Source: Mucilaginibacter gossypiicola (lineage in GTDB: Bacteria > Bacteroidota > Bacteroidia > Sphingobacteriales > Sphingobacteriaceae). Taken from it: a stretch of 64,000 bases of DNA. The notes below the pieces were generated by a model. That model did no database searches, was not told the origin of the DNA, and was given only the letters and a program-made list of their open reading frames with translations. This document shows, one piece after another, positions 25,496-34,430 of this stretch (position 1 is its first letter; each line of letters begins with the position of its first letter). Where the stretch lies: contig NZ_FOCL01000001.1 in NCBI RefSeq assembly GCF_900110105.1, forward strand, positions 248,001 to 312,000, given 5' to 3'. A program made the translations under genes and the position numbers.

Positions 25496-28400
25496 TTATT
25501 CAGTTTTATGTAATTCACGGGATTTTGCAATCTCGTATTCCAATTCAGGGTCGATGTTTTGAGCTTCGACCTTTTTAGCCTTTTCTCTAAGGTTTTCGCG
25601 GTGCGCCTGCAGGTATTCCAGCTTTTCTTTGCCATATGAAACACGGGTTATCACTACAAACAGCACCGGTACAATAAATATGGCTATTGTTGATGCAGCA
25701 AGCATGCCGCCAAGCACGGTATAGCCAATGGTTTGTCGGGCTACAGCTCCTGCGCCCGTAGCTAATACCAATGGCAATACGCCCAAAATAAATGCCAGTG
25801 ATGTCATGACAATAGGCCTTAAACGGAGGCTTACGGCTTCAAGGGTAGATTTGATGAGCTCTTCTCCCTGGTCAACCCGTACTTTTGCAAACTCCACAAT
25901 AAGGATGGCATTTTTTGCTGCAAGGCCAATCAGTGTTATCAAACCGATCTGGGCATAAACGTTATTGGTTAAACCCGGAACCATTACCAAAGCAAGGATA
26001 GCTCCTAAAGCTCCGACAGGTACGGCCAGCAATACAGAAAAGGGAACAGACCAGCTTTCATACAGGGCGGCCAAAAAGAGAAACACGAACGTAAGAGAAA
26101 ATATAAAGATGTAAATAGTGGTTGAACCTGCTTTTACTTCTTCGTAACTCAAACCCGACAACTCAAACTCGTACCCCTCGGGTAAAACTCGTTTGGCCAG
26201 TTTTTGCATTTCGGTTATAGCTGCGCCGCTGCTGTAACCTTCGTTGGTTGAGCCATCAATTTCGGCCGAACGGAAAATATTAAAATGTGAGATCAGCGGC
26301 GGGGCATCTACCGGCTTGTAGCTAATAACCGTTCCAAGTGGCACCATGCCACCGGCCTGGTTACGCACATAATATTTATCCATGTTGGATACCAGCTTGC
26401 GATAAGCTGTATCGGCCTGTACTACTACGTGAAAAGTGCGGTTATAGGTGGTGAAATCATTGATATACAGGCTTCCCATATAAGCCTGTATAGTAGTAAA
26501 AACATCTGCTACATTTACCCCGAGTTTTTCGCACTTCTCCCTGTCAACCGTTAAGCTGTAATTGGGTGTATGCGAAGTATAAAAAGTGAAAGCCTTTTTA
26601 ATAACCGGATTTTTATTGGCTTCGGTTACAAAGTTGTTCACCACTTTTTCAAATGCCTGCAAATTATCAGTTGTGCTTCGTTGTTCTATCTGTATACTAA
26701 AACCAACCGTGGTACCGATGCCGGGCAGGGGCGAGGGCTGGATCACTTCCACATTGGCATCATTTATACCGGCGTCGGCAATACGCTTTTGCAGCACGCC
26801 TATAATTCCGGGAACCTGTTCACTTGATTTACTCCTGTCATCCCAGGGGGCAAGCTGACAATAAATGGTGCCGTTGTTTGAGTTACTGGCATTGGTGACA
26901 ACGTTAAGGCCCGACAATGCTGCGTAATGCGCAACGCCGGGAGTGGAGCCGATCACCTTCATTAACTTCGACATCACTTCAACCGACCGGGCGGTTGATG
27001 ACGCCGGAGGCAACTGAAAAGTGACGTACAAATTTCCATCATCTTCTGACGGTATAAACCCTGACGGTTTGCCCTGGAAAAGAAAGTACGATCCCGCACA
27101 AATACATATTAATATGATGATCACCAGGCGTGAAGCCTTAATGCTTTTTTGCACGCCAAGGGTATATCGGTTGGTTATTCGTTCAAATGCATTGTTAAAC
27201 ACAAAAAACCACTTATTGATACCCTTTGCCTCCTTATTAATTGGTGAGGGTTTAAGCAACAACGTACAAAGCGCTGGTGTTAACGACAAGGCTATAAAAG
27301 CCGATATGATAACAGATATGGCTATGGTAATAGCGAATTGCTGATAAAGACTGCCCACAATGCCGGGTATAAAACCCACCGGCACAAATACGGCAGCCAA
27401 TATAAGCGCAATGGCGATAACCGGGGCCGAAATATCCTTCATAGCCGTATAAGTCGCTTCTTTAGCCGACATGTGGTCATGATCGATATAATGCTGCACA
27501 GCCTCAACCACAATAATGGCGTCATCAACCACAATACCAATGGCCAATACAAAACCGAACATGGTTAGGGTATTAATGGTGAAGCCAAGCGGTATAAAGA
27601 AGCAGAACGTACCGAATATAGATACAGGTATTGCAAGTACCGGAATGAGCGTTGAACGCCAGTTTTGTAAAAACACAAATACAACCACGGCAACCAGCGC
27701 CAATGTTTTTAAGAGTGTGCCTATTACATCGCTCATGGATACCTTTACCACCGTAACGGATTCAAAAGGTACCTGGTACTGTACATCGGCCGGGAAGTTC
27801 TGTTTCAGCTTAGCGAGAGCGGCGTAAATGCCATTCGCAGTTTCAAGGGCATTGCTACCGGGTGCCTGGTATATTTGCAGGTAAGATGCCTTATGGCCAT
27901 CAACAAAAGAATTACTTGAGAAGGTGAATTTACCCAGCTCAACCCGGGCCACATCCTTAAGATAAACCATTTGTCCGGTTGCCGGTATGGTTTTAACAAT
28001 GATCTTCTCAAATTCCGATACTTTGCTTAACCTGCCGTTTACCAGGATACCCAGTTCGTAAGTTTGGGTCGAGGCTTGTGGAGGCACACCCGCTGTTCCG
28101 GCGGCTACCTGTACGTTTTGTGCATTAAGGGCGGCAATTACATCCGAAGGGGTTAAGCTGTATGAAGCCATTTTTTCCGGGTTCATCCATATCCGCATGC
28201 TGAAATCGTCGGTAAAGCGATTGATGCTTCCAACGCCCGGCACACGCAGCAAGGCATCCTGGATAAAAATATTGGTATAGTTATCTAAAAAAGTGATGTT
28301 ATGTGTGCCTTTTGGAGCATATATGGCTACCATCATCAGCATACTTGGGTTAACTGCACGCACCGTAAGCCCTAACCTGCTTACCACGGCAGGCAACAAT

Positions 28401-28750
28401 GGTGTTGCTATACTGACCCGGTTTTGAACATCAAGGGCAGCAACGTCAATATCGGTTCCGGGCTTAAACGTTACATTCAAAGTCATTTGCCCGTTATTGG
28501 TGCTGTTACTTTGCATGTACTCCATTCCCGGGGTACCGTTTACCTGTTCCTCAATAGGGGTAGCAACAGTTTGTTCAACGGTTTGAGCATCGGCTCCCGT
28601 AAATTGGCCGTTAACCTGTACAATGGGCGGTGTAATATCGGGGTATTGATCTATAGGTAACAGCAATATGGATACCGTACCTGTAATAACCAATACAATA
28701 GATATTACGATTGCCGTTACAGGTCTTTTTATAAAGGTATTAGCTATCAT
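25496..28750 (-). CDS. RND multidrug efflux permease, HAE1 type (first copy)
   Basis: Pump of 1084 residues with the same start (MIANTFIKRPVTAIVIS) and architecture as its downstream neighbour. The TM4 Asp pair (IGIVVDDAIIVVE) and the TM10 Lys (GLAAKNAILIVEF) are present, so both copies look active. Sequence differences cluster in the periplasmic pore and docking domains, which choose substrates, while membrane segments are nearly the same. It lies 30 bases after the adaptor gene. Two adjacent RND genes with one adaptor recall MdtB/MdtC of enterobacteria, which form mixed trimers; whether these two mix or work separately cannot be read from the sequence. Confidence 0.95.
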   Translation of the reverse strand: MIANTFIKRPVTAIVISIVLVITGTVSILLLPIDQYPDITPPIVQVNGQFTGADAQTVEQTVATPIEEQVNGTPGMEYMQSNSTNNGQMTLNVTFKPGTDIDVAALDVQNRVSIATPLLPAVVSRLGLTVRAVNPSMLMMVAIYAPKGTHNITFLDNYTNIFIQDALLRVPGVGSINRFTDDFSMRIWMNPEKMASYSLTPSDVIAALNAQNVQVAAGTAGVPPQASTQTYELGILVNGRLSKVSEFEKIIVKTIPATGQMVYLKDVARVELGKFTFSSNSFVDGHKASYLQIYQAPGSNALETANGIYAALAKLKQNFPADVQYQVPFESVTVVKVSMSDVIGTLLKTLALVAVVVFVFLQNWRSTLIPVLAIPVSIFGTFCFFIPLGFTINTLTMFGFVLAIGIVVDDAIIVVEAVQHYIDHDHMSAKEATYTAMKDISAPVIAIALILAAVFVPVGFIPGIVGSLYQQFAITIAISVIISAFIALSLTPALCTLLLKPSPINKEAKGINKWFFVFNNAFERITNRYTLGVQKSIKASRLVIIILICICAGSYFLFQGKPSGFIPSEDDGNLYVTFQLPPASSTARSVEVMSKLMKVIGSTPGVAHYAALSGLNVVTNASNSNNGTIYCQLAPWDDRSKSSEQVPGIIGVLQKRIADAGINDANVEVIQPSPLPGIGTTVGFSIQIEQRSTTDNLQAFEKVVNNFVTEANKNPVIKKAFTFYTSHTPNYSLTVDREKCEKLGVNVADVFTTIQAYMGSLYINDFTTYNRTFHVVVQADTAYRKLVSNMDKYYVRNQAGGMVPLGTVISYKPVDAPPLISHFNIFRSAEIDGSTNEGYSSGAAITEMQKLAKRVLPEGYEFELSGLSYEEVKAGSTTIYIFIFSLTFVFLFLAALYESWSVPFSVLLAVPVGALGAILALVMVPGLTNNVYAQIGLITLIGLAAKNAILIVEFAKVRVDQGEELIKSTLEAVSLRLRPIVMTSLAFILGVLPLVLATGAGAVARQTIGYTVLGGMLAASTIAIFIVPVLFVVITRVSYGKEKLEYLQAHRENLREKAKKVEAQNIDPELEYEIAKSRELHKTE

Positions 28751-28780
28751 AATTTTTTTCCTGAATAAATTAAGAGTGTT

Positions 28781-29965
28781 TTATCGGCCTCCTTTACCAC
28801 CTGCAGAGGGTGCAGCCTTGTTGGCAGTTGTTATCGGCACGCCATTGCGCAGCAGTTGTACGCCATCAACAACAATACGGTCGCCGGCTGCAATGCCACT
28901 TTTGATGATCATGCCGGCCCCAATGGTTTGCCCCGGCTGTACCTTTTTTTGTACTGCAAAAAGCCTGGATATTTTATTTTTAGCAGAATCGGCACCGGCT
29001 TTTGGGTTGTTAACCAAACTATCCTTGGCGGTAAATACAAAATATTCGCCCATTTGCTCAACTACAGCTTTGCCCGGCACCACCAGTTGTGGACCAGCTT
29101 CCTGGTTATGTACCCGTACAACACAGCTCATACCAACTCTTAGCATGCGCTTGGGGTTAGCAAATACAAGCCTGATAGTAACCGATCCTGTTTGCGGGTT
29201 AACTGCACGGTCGATAACCGAAATTTTACCGTTTACAGGATATAGTGAATTATCAGACAATAAGAGCGTAAAAAGTGAATCTACGGCAGAGCCCTTGCTT
29301 TGTTGCAGGCGCTCAAATTTTGGTAATTGTTTTTCATTTATCACAAAATCAACCGCCATCGGGTCGTCTGTTGAAATGGTGTTTAATATAGTTGAGCCAA
29401 CATTTACTACATCTCCCAATTTAACCTGGCTAAAACCTATGGTGCCACTAAATGGCGCATAAACCGTAGCATAGTTTAGGTTGGTTTTTGCGGTTTTTAC
29501 AGCTTGCCCCGATGCGCTTAACTGATTCTGTGCATTTTGCAGCGCAATAACTGCATGGTCATAAAGCTGTTTGGCAACTGCGTTGTATTTATTGAGATAC
29601 TCGTACCGGTCGGCATCTTGTTGCGCCTGGGTAAGGCTGCCTTCGGCAACCTTGCGGTTGGCTACCGCCGCATCATAATTATCCTGGTATATACGCCTGT
29701 CTATTTCAAAAAGCTTTTGTCCTTTTTCTACATGCGTACCCTCGGTAAAAAATATACCGGTTATAGCTCCCTGTACCTGCGGAAGCAGGTTAACCTGGCT
29801 TAAAGCAGCAGTAGTAGAAGGATATTGATCATAGTAAAGCACATTTTTGGCTTTGATCTTTAATAAATTAACCGGTATTTCCGGGTCGGCAGGTGGCTGT
29901 TTTTGTTTGCACGCACCCAGGATAAGTACGGTTATAAAGCTGATTATTAATGATAATTTATTCAT
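28781..29965 (-). CDS. RND efflux periplasmic adaptor lipoprotein (AcrA/MexA type)
   Basis: Lipoprotein of 394 residues (lipobox ILGAC, then KQKQPP). It shows the usual order of a membrane fusion protein: first half-lipoyl motif (LPQVQGAITGIFFTEGTHVEKGQ), an alpha-hairpin with long heptad helices (about residues 95-165), second half-lipoyl motif (ATVYAPFSGTIGFSQVKLGDVV), a beta-barrel domain, and a membrane-proximal domain ending VVDGVQLLRNGVPITT. It links the inner-membrane pump to the outer-membrane channel in the periplasm. It lies 21 bases after the outer-membrane factor gene and 30 before the first pump gene. The C-terminal tail is rich in Gly, Lys and Arg. Confidence 0.94.
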   Translation of the reverse strand: MNKLSLIISFITVLILGACKQKQPPADPEIPVNLLKIKAKNVLYYDQYPSTTAALSQVNLLPQVQGAITGIFFTEGTHVEKGQKLFEIDRRIYQDNYDAAVANRKVAEGSLTQAQQDADRYEYLNKYNAVAKQLYDHAVIALQNAQNQLSASGQAVKTAKTNLNYATVYAPFSGTIGFSQVKLGDVVNVGSTILNTISTDDPMAVDFVINEKQLPKFERLQQSKGSAVDSLFTLLLSDNSLYPVNGKISVIDRAVNPQTGSVTIRLVFANPKRMLRVGMSCVVRVHNQEAGPQLVVPGKAVVEQMGEYFVFTAKDSLVNNPKAGADSAKNKISRLFAVQKKVQPGQTIGAGMIIKSGIAAGDRIVVDGVQLLRNGVPITTANKAAPSAGGKGGR

Positions 29966-29986
29966 GGAGATTTATTTTTTATTGCA

Positions 29987-31441
29987 TTAATAAGTAATGT
30001 CACCCATTGCCTTTTGCAGGTCTATCTTGCTTGATAGCAGTTGGAACAACGAGTTTGTATAGTTTATTTCTGCGGTAATGAGATTAGATTCGGCTGTTAT
30101 TACATTCAGATAGGCTACAACGCCTTGCTTATATTGCAGGTTTACAACAAAGTATACCCGCTTTGCCATGCCTACATTTTTTTGCTGCTCCTGAAAACTG
30201 TACAGGTTGCTTTTATAGTTGGCCATGCTGGTGGCATATTCTTTATAAATCCCAAGTTTTAAGTTCGTCTCGTCCCAGTTGATGAGCTGTTCCTGCAGGC
30301 GCGACTTGTGTATATTATGCGTACGGGCAAATCCGGTAAAAATAGGAATGCTGAGAGACAACCCCACCGAAGAACTTGGGTTTGAGCCCGACAGCAGATC
30401 TGAGAAGCGGTTATTAGCAAACTGAAGCCCATAGTTAAAGAAACCGGATACCGTAGGCAGAAAGGCATATTTATAATAGCTGGTGAGTTGTGCCTGTAAA
30501 TCTTTACGGGTTTGAATCTGCTTATATTCTATCCTGTTTTCATATTGAAGTCCCTTGGCTGTATCAATCCGGACATCGTTCATCATCTGCACGGTATCAA
30601 TGCTCACGTTAAACTCTTTTTCGGGTTGGTATCCCATCAGTTGCTTCAAAGCGGCGTACTGAGGGACAAGGTTTTCCTTAGCTTGTTTTAATTGCGTTTT
30701 TGAGTTACTAAGGGTTATGGTTGCCTGCAGATAATCTGTTTCATCTGCAATACCACCTTTATATTGATGATAGGCATCGCGCAAACTTTTACCGAGCCTT
30801 GTAGTATCTTCTTTTAGTACGTTGATTTGCTGCAGGGTGAGCAGTACATTATAAAAAGCTTTACTGACCGAGCTTACCAGATAAATTTTAGTACTGTCTG
30901 TAACTTGCTTTGCCTGCTTAACGAGTAAAGGTGCGCTCTTAGCAGCGTATAGCAACCCCGGACTTACAATGGATTGTGTTATGGACAGTTCGGGGATGAA
31001 TGTATTGGCATAGTTGCTGCGTACGCCTGTAATGCTACCAGCGCCGGTTGTTGTGCCACTGCCTGCATTGGTTGAAATATTATTGTTAGTTTGCTGTATG
31101 TAATGGACAAGATTACCACTGGCATTAACCTGTGGCAGCCACGCCGCCAAATTAATAGCGTTTGATGTACGCGCTATATCTGTATTAATAAATGATTGGT
31201 TTAATGCAGGTTGATGAACTAAGGCGTAATCGATACACTCCCTTAACGTGAGATACTCGCCGGAGCCGTGTATAACGGGCATCACGGGAAACCCTACTTT
31301 CCCGGTGTCCGGAACCTGATCGGGTGCAGGGAACTGCGTTTTGTTATTTTGCGCGGATGCGTTTAACGATATAAGGCATAAGATAGCGGCAACCCAAAAA
31401 CAGGGGCGTACTAAGTTTATGCTGAAAAACATGATTTTCAT
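29987..31441 (-). CDS. TolC-like outer-membrane efflux factor
   Basis: Protein of 484 residues from the ATG at 31441, which opens a signal peptide (FFSINLVRPCFWVAAILCL ... ASAQ); the frame reaches 31489 but the extra residues would precede that signal. It has the two-fold repeat of outer-membrane efflux proteins: a first half from TLRECIDYALVHQPALNQSF and a second half with SVGLSLSIPIFTGFARTHNIHKSR, the conserved strand before the helical barrel. Near the C terminus VYFVVNLQYKQGVVAYLNVITAE resembles the second helical hairpin. It forms a trimeric channel through the outer membrane and is the first gene of the five-gene leftward efflux operon, so the operon promoter should lie in 31442-31667. 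Confidence 0.92.
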   Translation of the reverse strand: MKIMFFSINLVRPCFWVAAILCLISLNASAQNNKTQFPAPDQVPDTGKVGFPVMPVIHGSGEYLTLRECIDYALVHQPALNQSFINTDIARTSNAINLAAWLPQVNASGNLVHYIQQTNNNISTNAGSGTTTGAGSITGVRSNYANTFIPELSITQSIVSPGLLYAAKSAPLLVKQAKQVTDSTKIYLVSSVSKAFYNVLLTLQQINVLKEDTTRLGKSLRDAYHQYKGGIADETDYLQATITLSNSKTQLKQAKENLVPQYAALKQLMGYQPEKEFNVSIDTVQMMNDVRIDTAKGLQYENRIEYKQIQTRKDLQAQLTSYYKYAFLPTVSGFFNYGLQFANNRFSDLLSGSNPSSSVGLSLSIPIFTGFARTHNIHKSRLQEQLINWDETNLKLGIYKEYATSMANYKSNLYSFQEQQKNVGMAKRVYFVVNLQYKQGVVAYLNVITAESNLITAEINYTNSLFQLLSSKIDLQKAMGDITY

Positions 31442-31667
31442 TATTAACCGATAATTATTAAAAATTGACTTTGAACCAGTCGGGTACACGTATTAAGTAT
31501 AAGCTATTGAAACAGAAGCATAGTTATTTGTAGCACCTCATTTACAAGCTTTGCTTATATGCATTACACTGATTAAAATATTGTTGACACGCGAAGAAAA
31601 TCGCGCAATAAGATCATGACCGAACTCATTTCAGTTAAAAAAATCAGCGGCCACGGGAGGGTAACAA

Positions 31668-32054
31668 TCAGATCCTTAACCGACGAAGTTGAAGATAAGT
31701 GCCGGAATAAGAGATATATCCGGGAGATGAATAGATGTCGTGTTTTTTCTTTAATAAGAATAAAGCGAAGGCACTGAATATAAATGCCAGCAGGGGAGTA
31801 AAGCCTGTTAATTTGGGGACAATGACTTTACGTTTGCTTTCAACAACCGAACGAATGCCATGGTGTGCCGACGAAGTGCCGTTACTTTGACTCCGGTTTT
31901 TATGAATAAATTCGCTATTGACTAAGGCTTTGAGTTTTAAGGCCTCTTTATTTAGGTTAGGTAAAAAAAAGATATGCGTTAATGTAATAAATAAATATGC
32001 CGCTATTGCAAGCACATTTATAAACTGATCAACAATACCTTTAAACCGGTTCAC
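31668..32054 (-). CDS. Hypothetical membrane protein
   Basis: Possible protein of 128 residues with a GTG start. It shows an N-terminal hydrophobic helix (NVLAIAAYLFITLTHIFFL, about residues 13-31), a basic polar middle (HKNRSQSNGTSSAHHGIRS), and a second helix (FTPLLAFIFSAFALFLLKKK, about 84-103). No family is recognised. In favour: two well-formed membrane helices in an otherwise unoccupied gap. Against: unusual start codon and no known relatives that I recall. It lies upstream of the efflux operon on the same strand, 226 bases before the tolC-like start, and might be unrelated to it. Confidence 0.45.
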   Translation of the reverse strand: MNRFKGIVDQFINVLAIAAYLFITLTHIFFLPNLNKEALKLKALVNSEFIHKNRSQSNGTSSAHHGIRSVVESKRKVIVPKLTGFTPLLAFIFSAFALFLLKKKHDIYSSPGYISYSGTYLQLRRLRI

Positions 32055-32697
32055 CTGATTGAATTTTAACGCGATTATATTACAATACAGTAGCTATTAA
32101 TGTTTTGTAACTATTTGAGTACAAATGCCAGAGCTACCATTCTTCATGCAAAAGAAATACTTCTATGCTTTTCCGACTGATCCAAATAAGCGTTCTTAAC
32201 GTCGTAAATGCATCTAAAAGCTATAAAATAGCCGTTTTTTAGCGGCTGTGGCTGTTTGCCTTTCCTTTACCTCGCAATAATAGCAAGATTTATTACTTGC
32301 TGTTGTAAAAATTGCTTTACCAATTGAGTATCTCTCCGAAGTATTATTGTCTCTATATGTGATAATATCCTGTTTGTCAGTAGTATTATTTTTTTTGTTC
32401 TCGCAAACTAATTACCATTTATAAATCTAACCTCGCTGATTATCAAATATTGTTTGGCCAACATTGAAGTTGCCTGTCTTCATAAAATAGGTAAGGGAAA
32501 GTTGCAACCCTGAAAATGCGGCATCATCAAATATGTTTTATTTATCTGTTCTGTAAAAATTACGTTTTGTGGAATTAAATAATTTATCCCCAAACATTTG
32601 ATTTTTTAGGATTAACAGGAGTGTTTTTAACCAATAGCAAACCCTTCTGGTAAATAAGTGGAGGCTAATCGCCTGCCATTACATAACAATTTTAACT
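32055..32697. other. Gene-free AT-rich interval of about 640 bases
   Basis: No convincing open frame, RNA gene or strong terminator was found. Only a weak 5-base stem (AGCCG/CGGCT around 32231-32248) with a T-rich loop is visible. The right half presumably holds the promoter of the alginate-lyase-like gene that starts at 32698, and a long leader is possible. No TAnnTTTG element could be placed with confidence. Confidence 0.5.
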
Positions 32698-34347
32698 ATG
32701 AGAAAGAATTTTTTGATATTAATTAGCTGCTGTATCATTGCAGCTACGGGCTGTAAAAAAACAATCTCGCCCGAAAGTATCGCCGGAGAAACCAATAAAA
32801 CCGGAGATGGTAAACTTAAAACAAATGCTACATTCAGTTTCATTCATCCGGGTATGCTGCATACTTCTGCCGATCTGATCCGGATGCAAACACAGGTGAA
32901 TGCCAACGCCTCGCCTTGTGTTGATAGCTACAACATCCTTACTGCCAATTCCTATTCGCAACTTAATTATGCTATGGCCGGCCCGAATGATACGCTAACG
33001 CGGACAAGTACCGGAGGCAACTATGTACACATTATGCGCGATGCTGCAGCAGCGTATCAGGATGCTTTAAGATGGTACATTTCGGGCGATAATGCCTATG
33101 CTGATAAAGCGGTGAGCATTCTTAATGCCTGGGCAACAACCTGTAAGGCCATAGGCGGAGATTCCAACTATGCATTAGCTTCCGGTTTGTATGGATACCA
33201 ACTCGCAAATGCCGCCGAAATCCTTCGATCGTACAGTGGCTGGTCGGCTACCGACTTCAGCAATTTCAAAACATTTATGTTGAATGTTTTTTATCCGGCA
33301 GCCAATGGTTTCCTGACCAATCATAATGGGACCTGCGATACGCATTACTGGGCCAACTGGGATCTGTGTAATATGGCCACTATTTTATCTATCGGTATCT
33401 TATGTGACGATCAGGCGAAATTTAACCAGGCTGTAACTTATTTTAAGAGCGGCATAGGGAATGGGAATATCGACAGGGCGGTATTCTACGTTCACCCCGG
33501 AAACCTTGGGCAAAATCAGGAAGCTGGTCGCGACCAGGGGCACGCAACACTGGATATATCACTGGTAGGCGCATTTTGCCAGATGGCTTTTAACCAGGGG
33601 CAGGACTTGTTCGCCTATGAGAGCAATAAAGTATTGGCATTAGCAGAGTATACAGCAAAGTATAACCTGAATATGACGGTACCTTATAACACCTACAACA
33701 ATTGCGACAATGTGAACCAAACCGTTATTTCAGATGCTTCGCGTGGCACCATCCGCCCATGCTGGGAACTGATCTATAATCACTATCAAAATGTGATGGG
33801 CATTACAGCAACTTACAGCAGCCAGTTTGCTACCCAGGTGAGACCGGAAGGCGGTGGCGGAAACTATGGTTCAAGTAGCGGCGGATTTGACCAACTGGGG
33901 TTTGGTACACTTACCTGCACTGTCGGTACACAGCCCATTGCTAATGGTACATATCATTTAGTTAACCGGGCTACAGGTAAATACCTCGATAATATAGGTG
34001 CAACTACCGACGGAGCTAATGTTGGGCAATGGACCTCAAGTACCAGCAATAATCAAAAATGGACGCTTACTTATAGCAGTGGTTATTACAAGTTGATTTG
34101 TGTATCCAGTGGAAAAGCGTTGGATAGTGATAACCATACGGACGATGCTTCGACTATTGTACAGTGGACAAGCGGTGGCAGCACCAATCAGCAATGGACA
34201 ATTGTGCCAATCGGGTCATACTACAAAATTGTAAATCGGACTAACGGAAAATGCCTGGATACCGGCGGCGGGACAGCAAATGGTAGCCCTATGGAGTTTT
34301 ATGGTAACAACACTAGTTTGAACCAACAATGGAGTATTGTACCTTGA
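32698..34347 (+). CDS. Alginate-lyase-like lipoprotein with ricin-type lectin domain
   Basis: Lipoprotein of 549 residues (AATGC lipobox, then KKTISPES). The N-terminal two-thirds match the (alpha/alpha) toroid of alginate-lyase family proteins: HPGMLHTSADLIRMQTQVN, then YWANWDLCNMATILSIGIL and QEAGRDQGHATLDISLVGAF, where Asn, His and Tyr residues usually form the active site. From about residue 415 to the end there is a ricin-type beta-trefoil with three QxW repeats (NQKWTL, NQQWTI, NQQWSIVP), a sugar-binding module. It probably binds and cleaves an acidic polysaccharide at the cell surface; the exact polymer cannot be told, since this family name covers several specificities. It stands alone, followed by a bidirectional terminator. 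Confidence 0.85.
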   Translation: MRKNFLILISCCIIAATGCKKTISPESIAGETNKTGDGKLKTNATFSFIHPGMLHTSADLIRMQTQVNANASPCVDSYNILTANSYSQLNYAMAGPNDTLTRTSTGGNYVHIMRDAAAAYQDALRWYISGDNAYADKAVSILNAWATTCKAIGGDSNYALASGLYGYQLANAAEILRSYSGWSATDFSNFKTFMLNVFYPAANGFLTNHNGTCDTHYWANWDLCNMATILSIGILCDDQAKFNQAVTYFKSGIGNGNIDRAVFYVHPGNLGQNQEAGRDQGHATLDISLVGAFCQMAFNQGQDLFAYESNKVLALAEYTAKYNLNMTVPYNTYNNCDNVNQTVISDASRGTIRPCWELIYNHYQNVMGITATYSSQFATQVRPEGGGGNYGSSSGGFDQLGFGTLTCTVGTQPIANGTYHLVNRATGKYLDNIGATTDGANVGQWTSSTSNNQKWTLTYSSGYYKLICVSSGKALDSDNHTDDASTIVQWTSGGSTNQQWTIVPIGSYYKIVNRTNGKCLDTGGGTANGSPMEFYGNNTSLNQQWSIVP

Positions 34348-34367
34348 TACTCGTAGCCTGATATAGT

Positions 34368-34408
34368 AAAATGGCGGCTATCTGTATTTACCAGGTAGCC
34401 GCCATTTT
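34368..34408. terminator. Bidirectional terminator hairpin
   Basis: A perfect 13-base stem (AAAATGGCGGCTA at 34368-34380 and TAGCCGCCATTTT at 34396-34408) with a 15-base loop lies between the alginate-lyase-like gene and the convergent molybdenum-enzyme operon. The A and T ends give U-rich tails in both directions. Confidence 0.9.
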
Positions 34409-34430
34409 AAAACGATTTGTTCTGAGCCGA

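Noticed and set aside
28668..29462. Open frame of 264 codons on the plus strand opposite the efflux adaptor
   Set aside because: It is a shadow of the adaptor gene: the minus-strand protein has the full domain order and a lipobox, while this one is Thr/Ser/Pro-rich without any motif.
32231..32248. Short hairpin in the gene-free interval
   Set aside because: Only five base pairs with no downstream T-run, so it is too weak to call a terminator.
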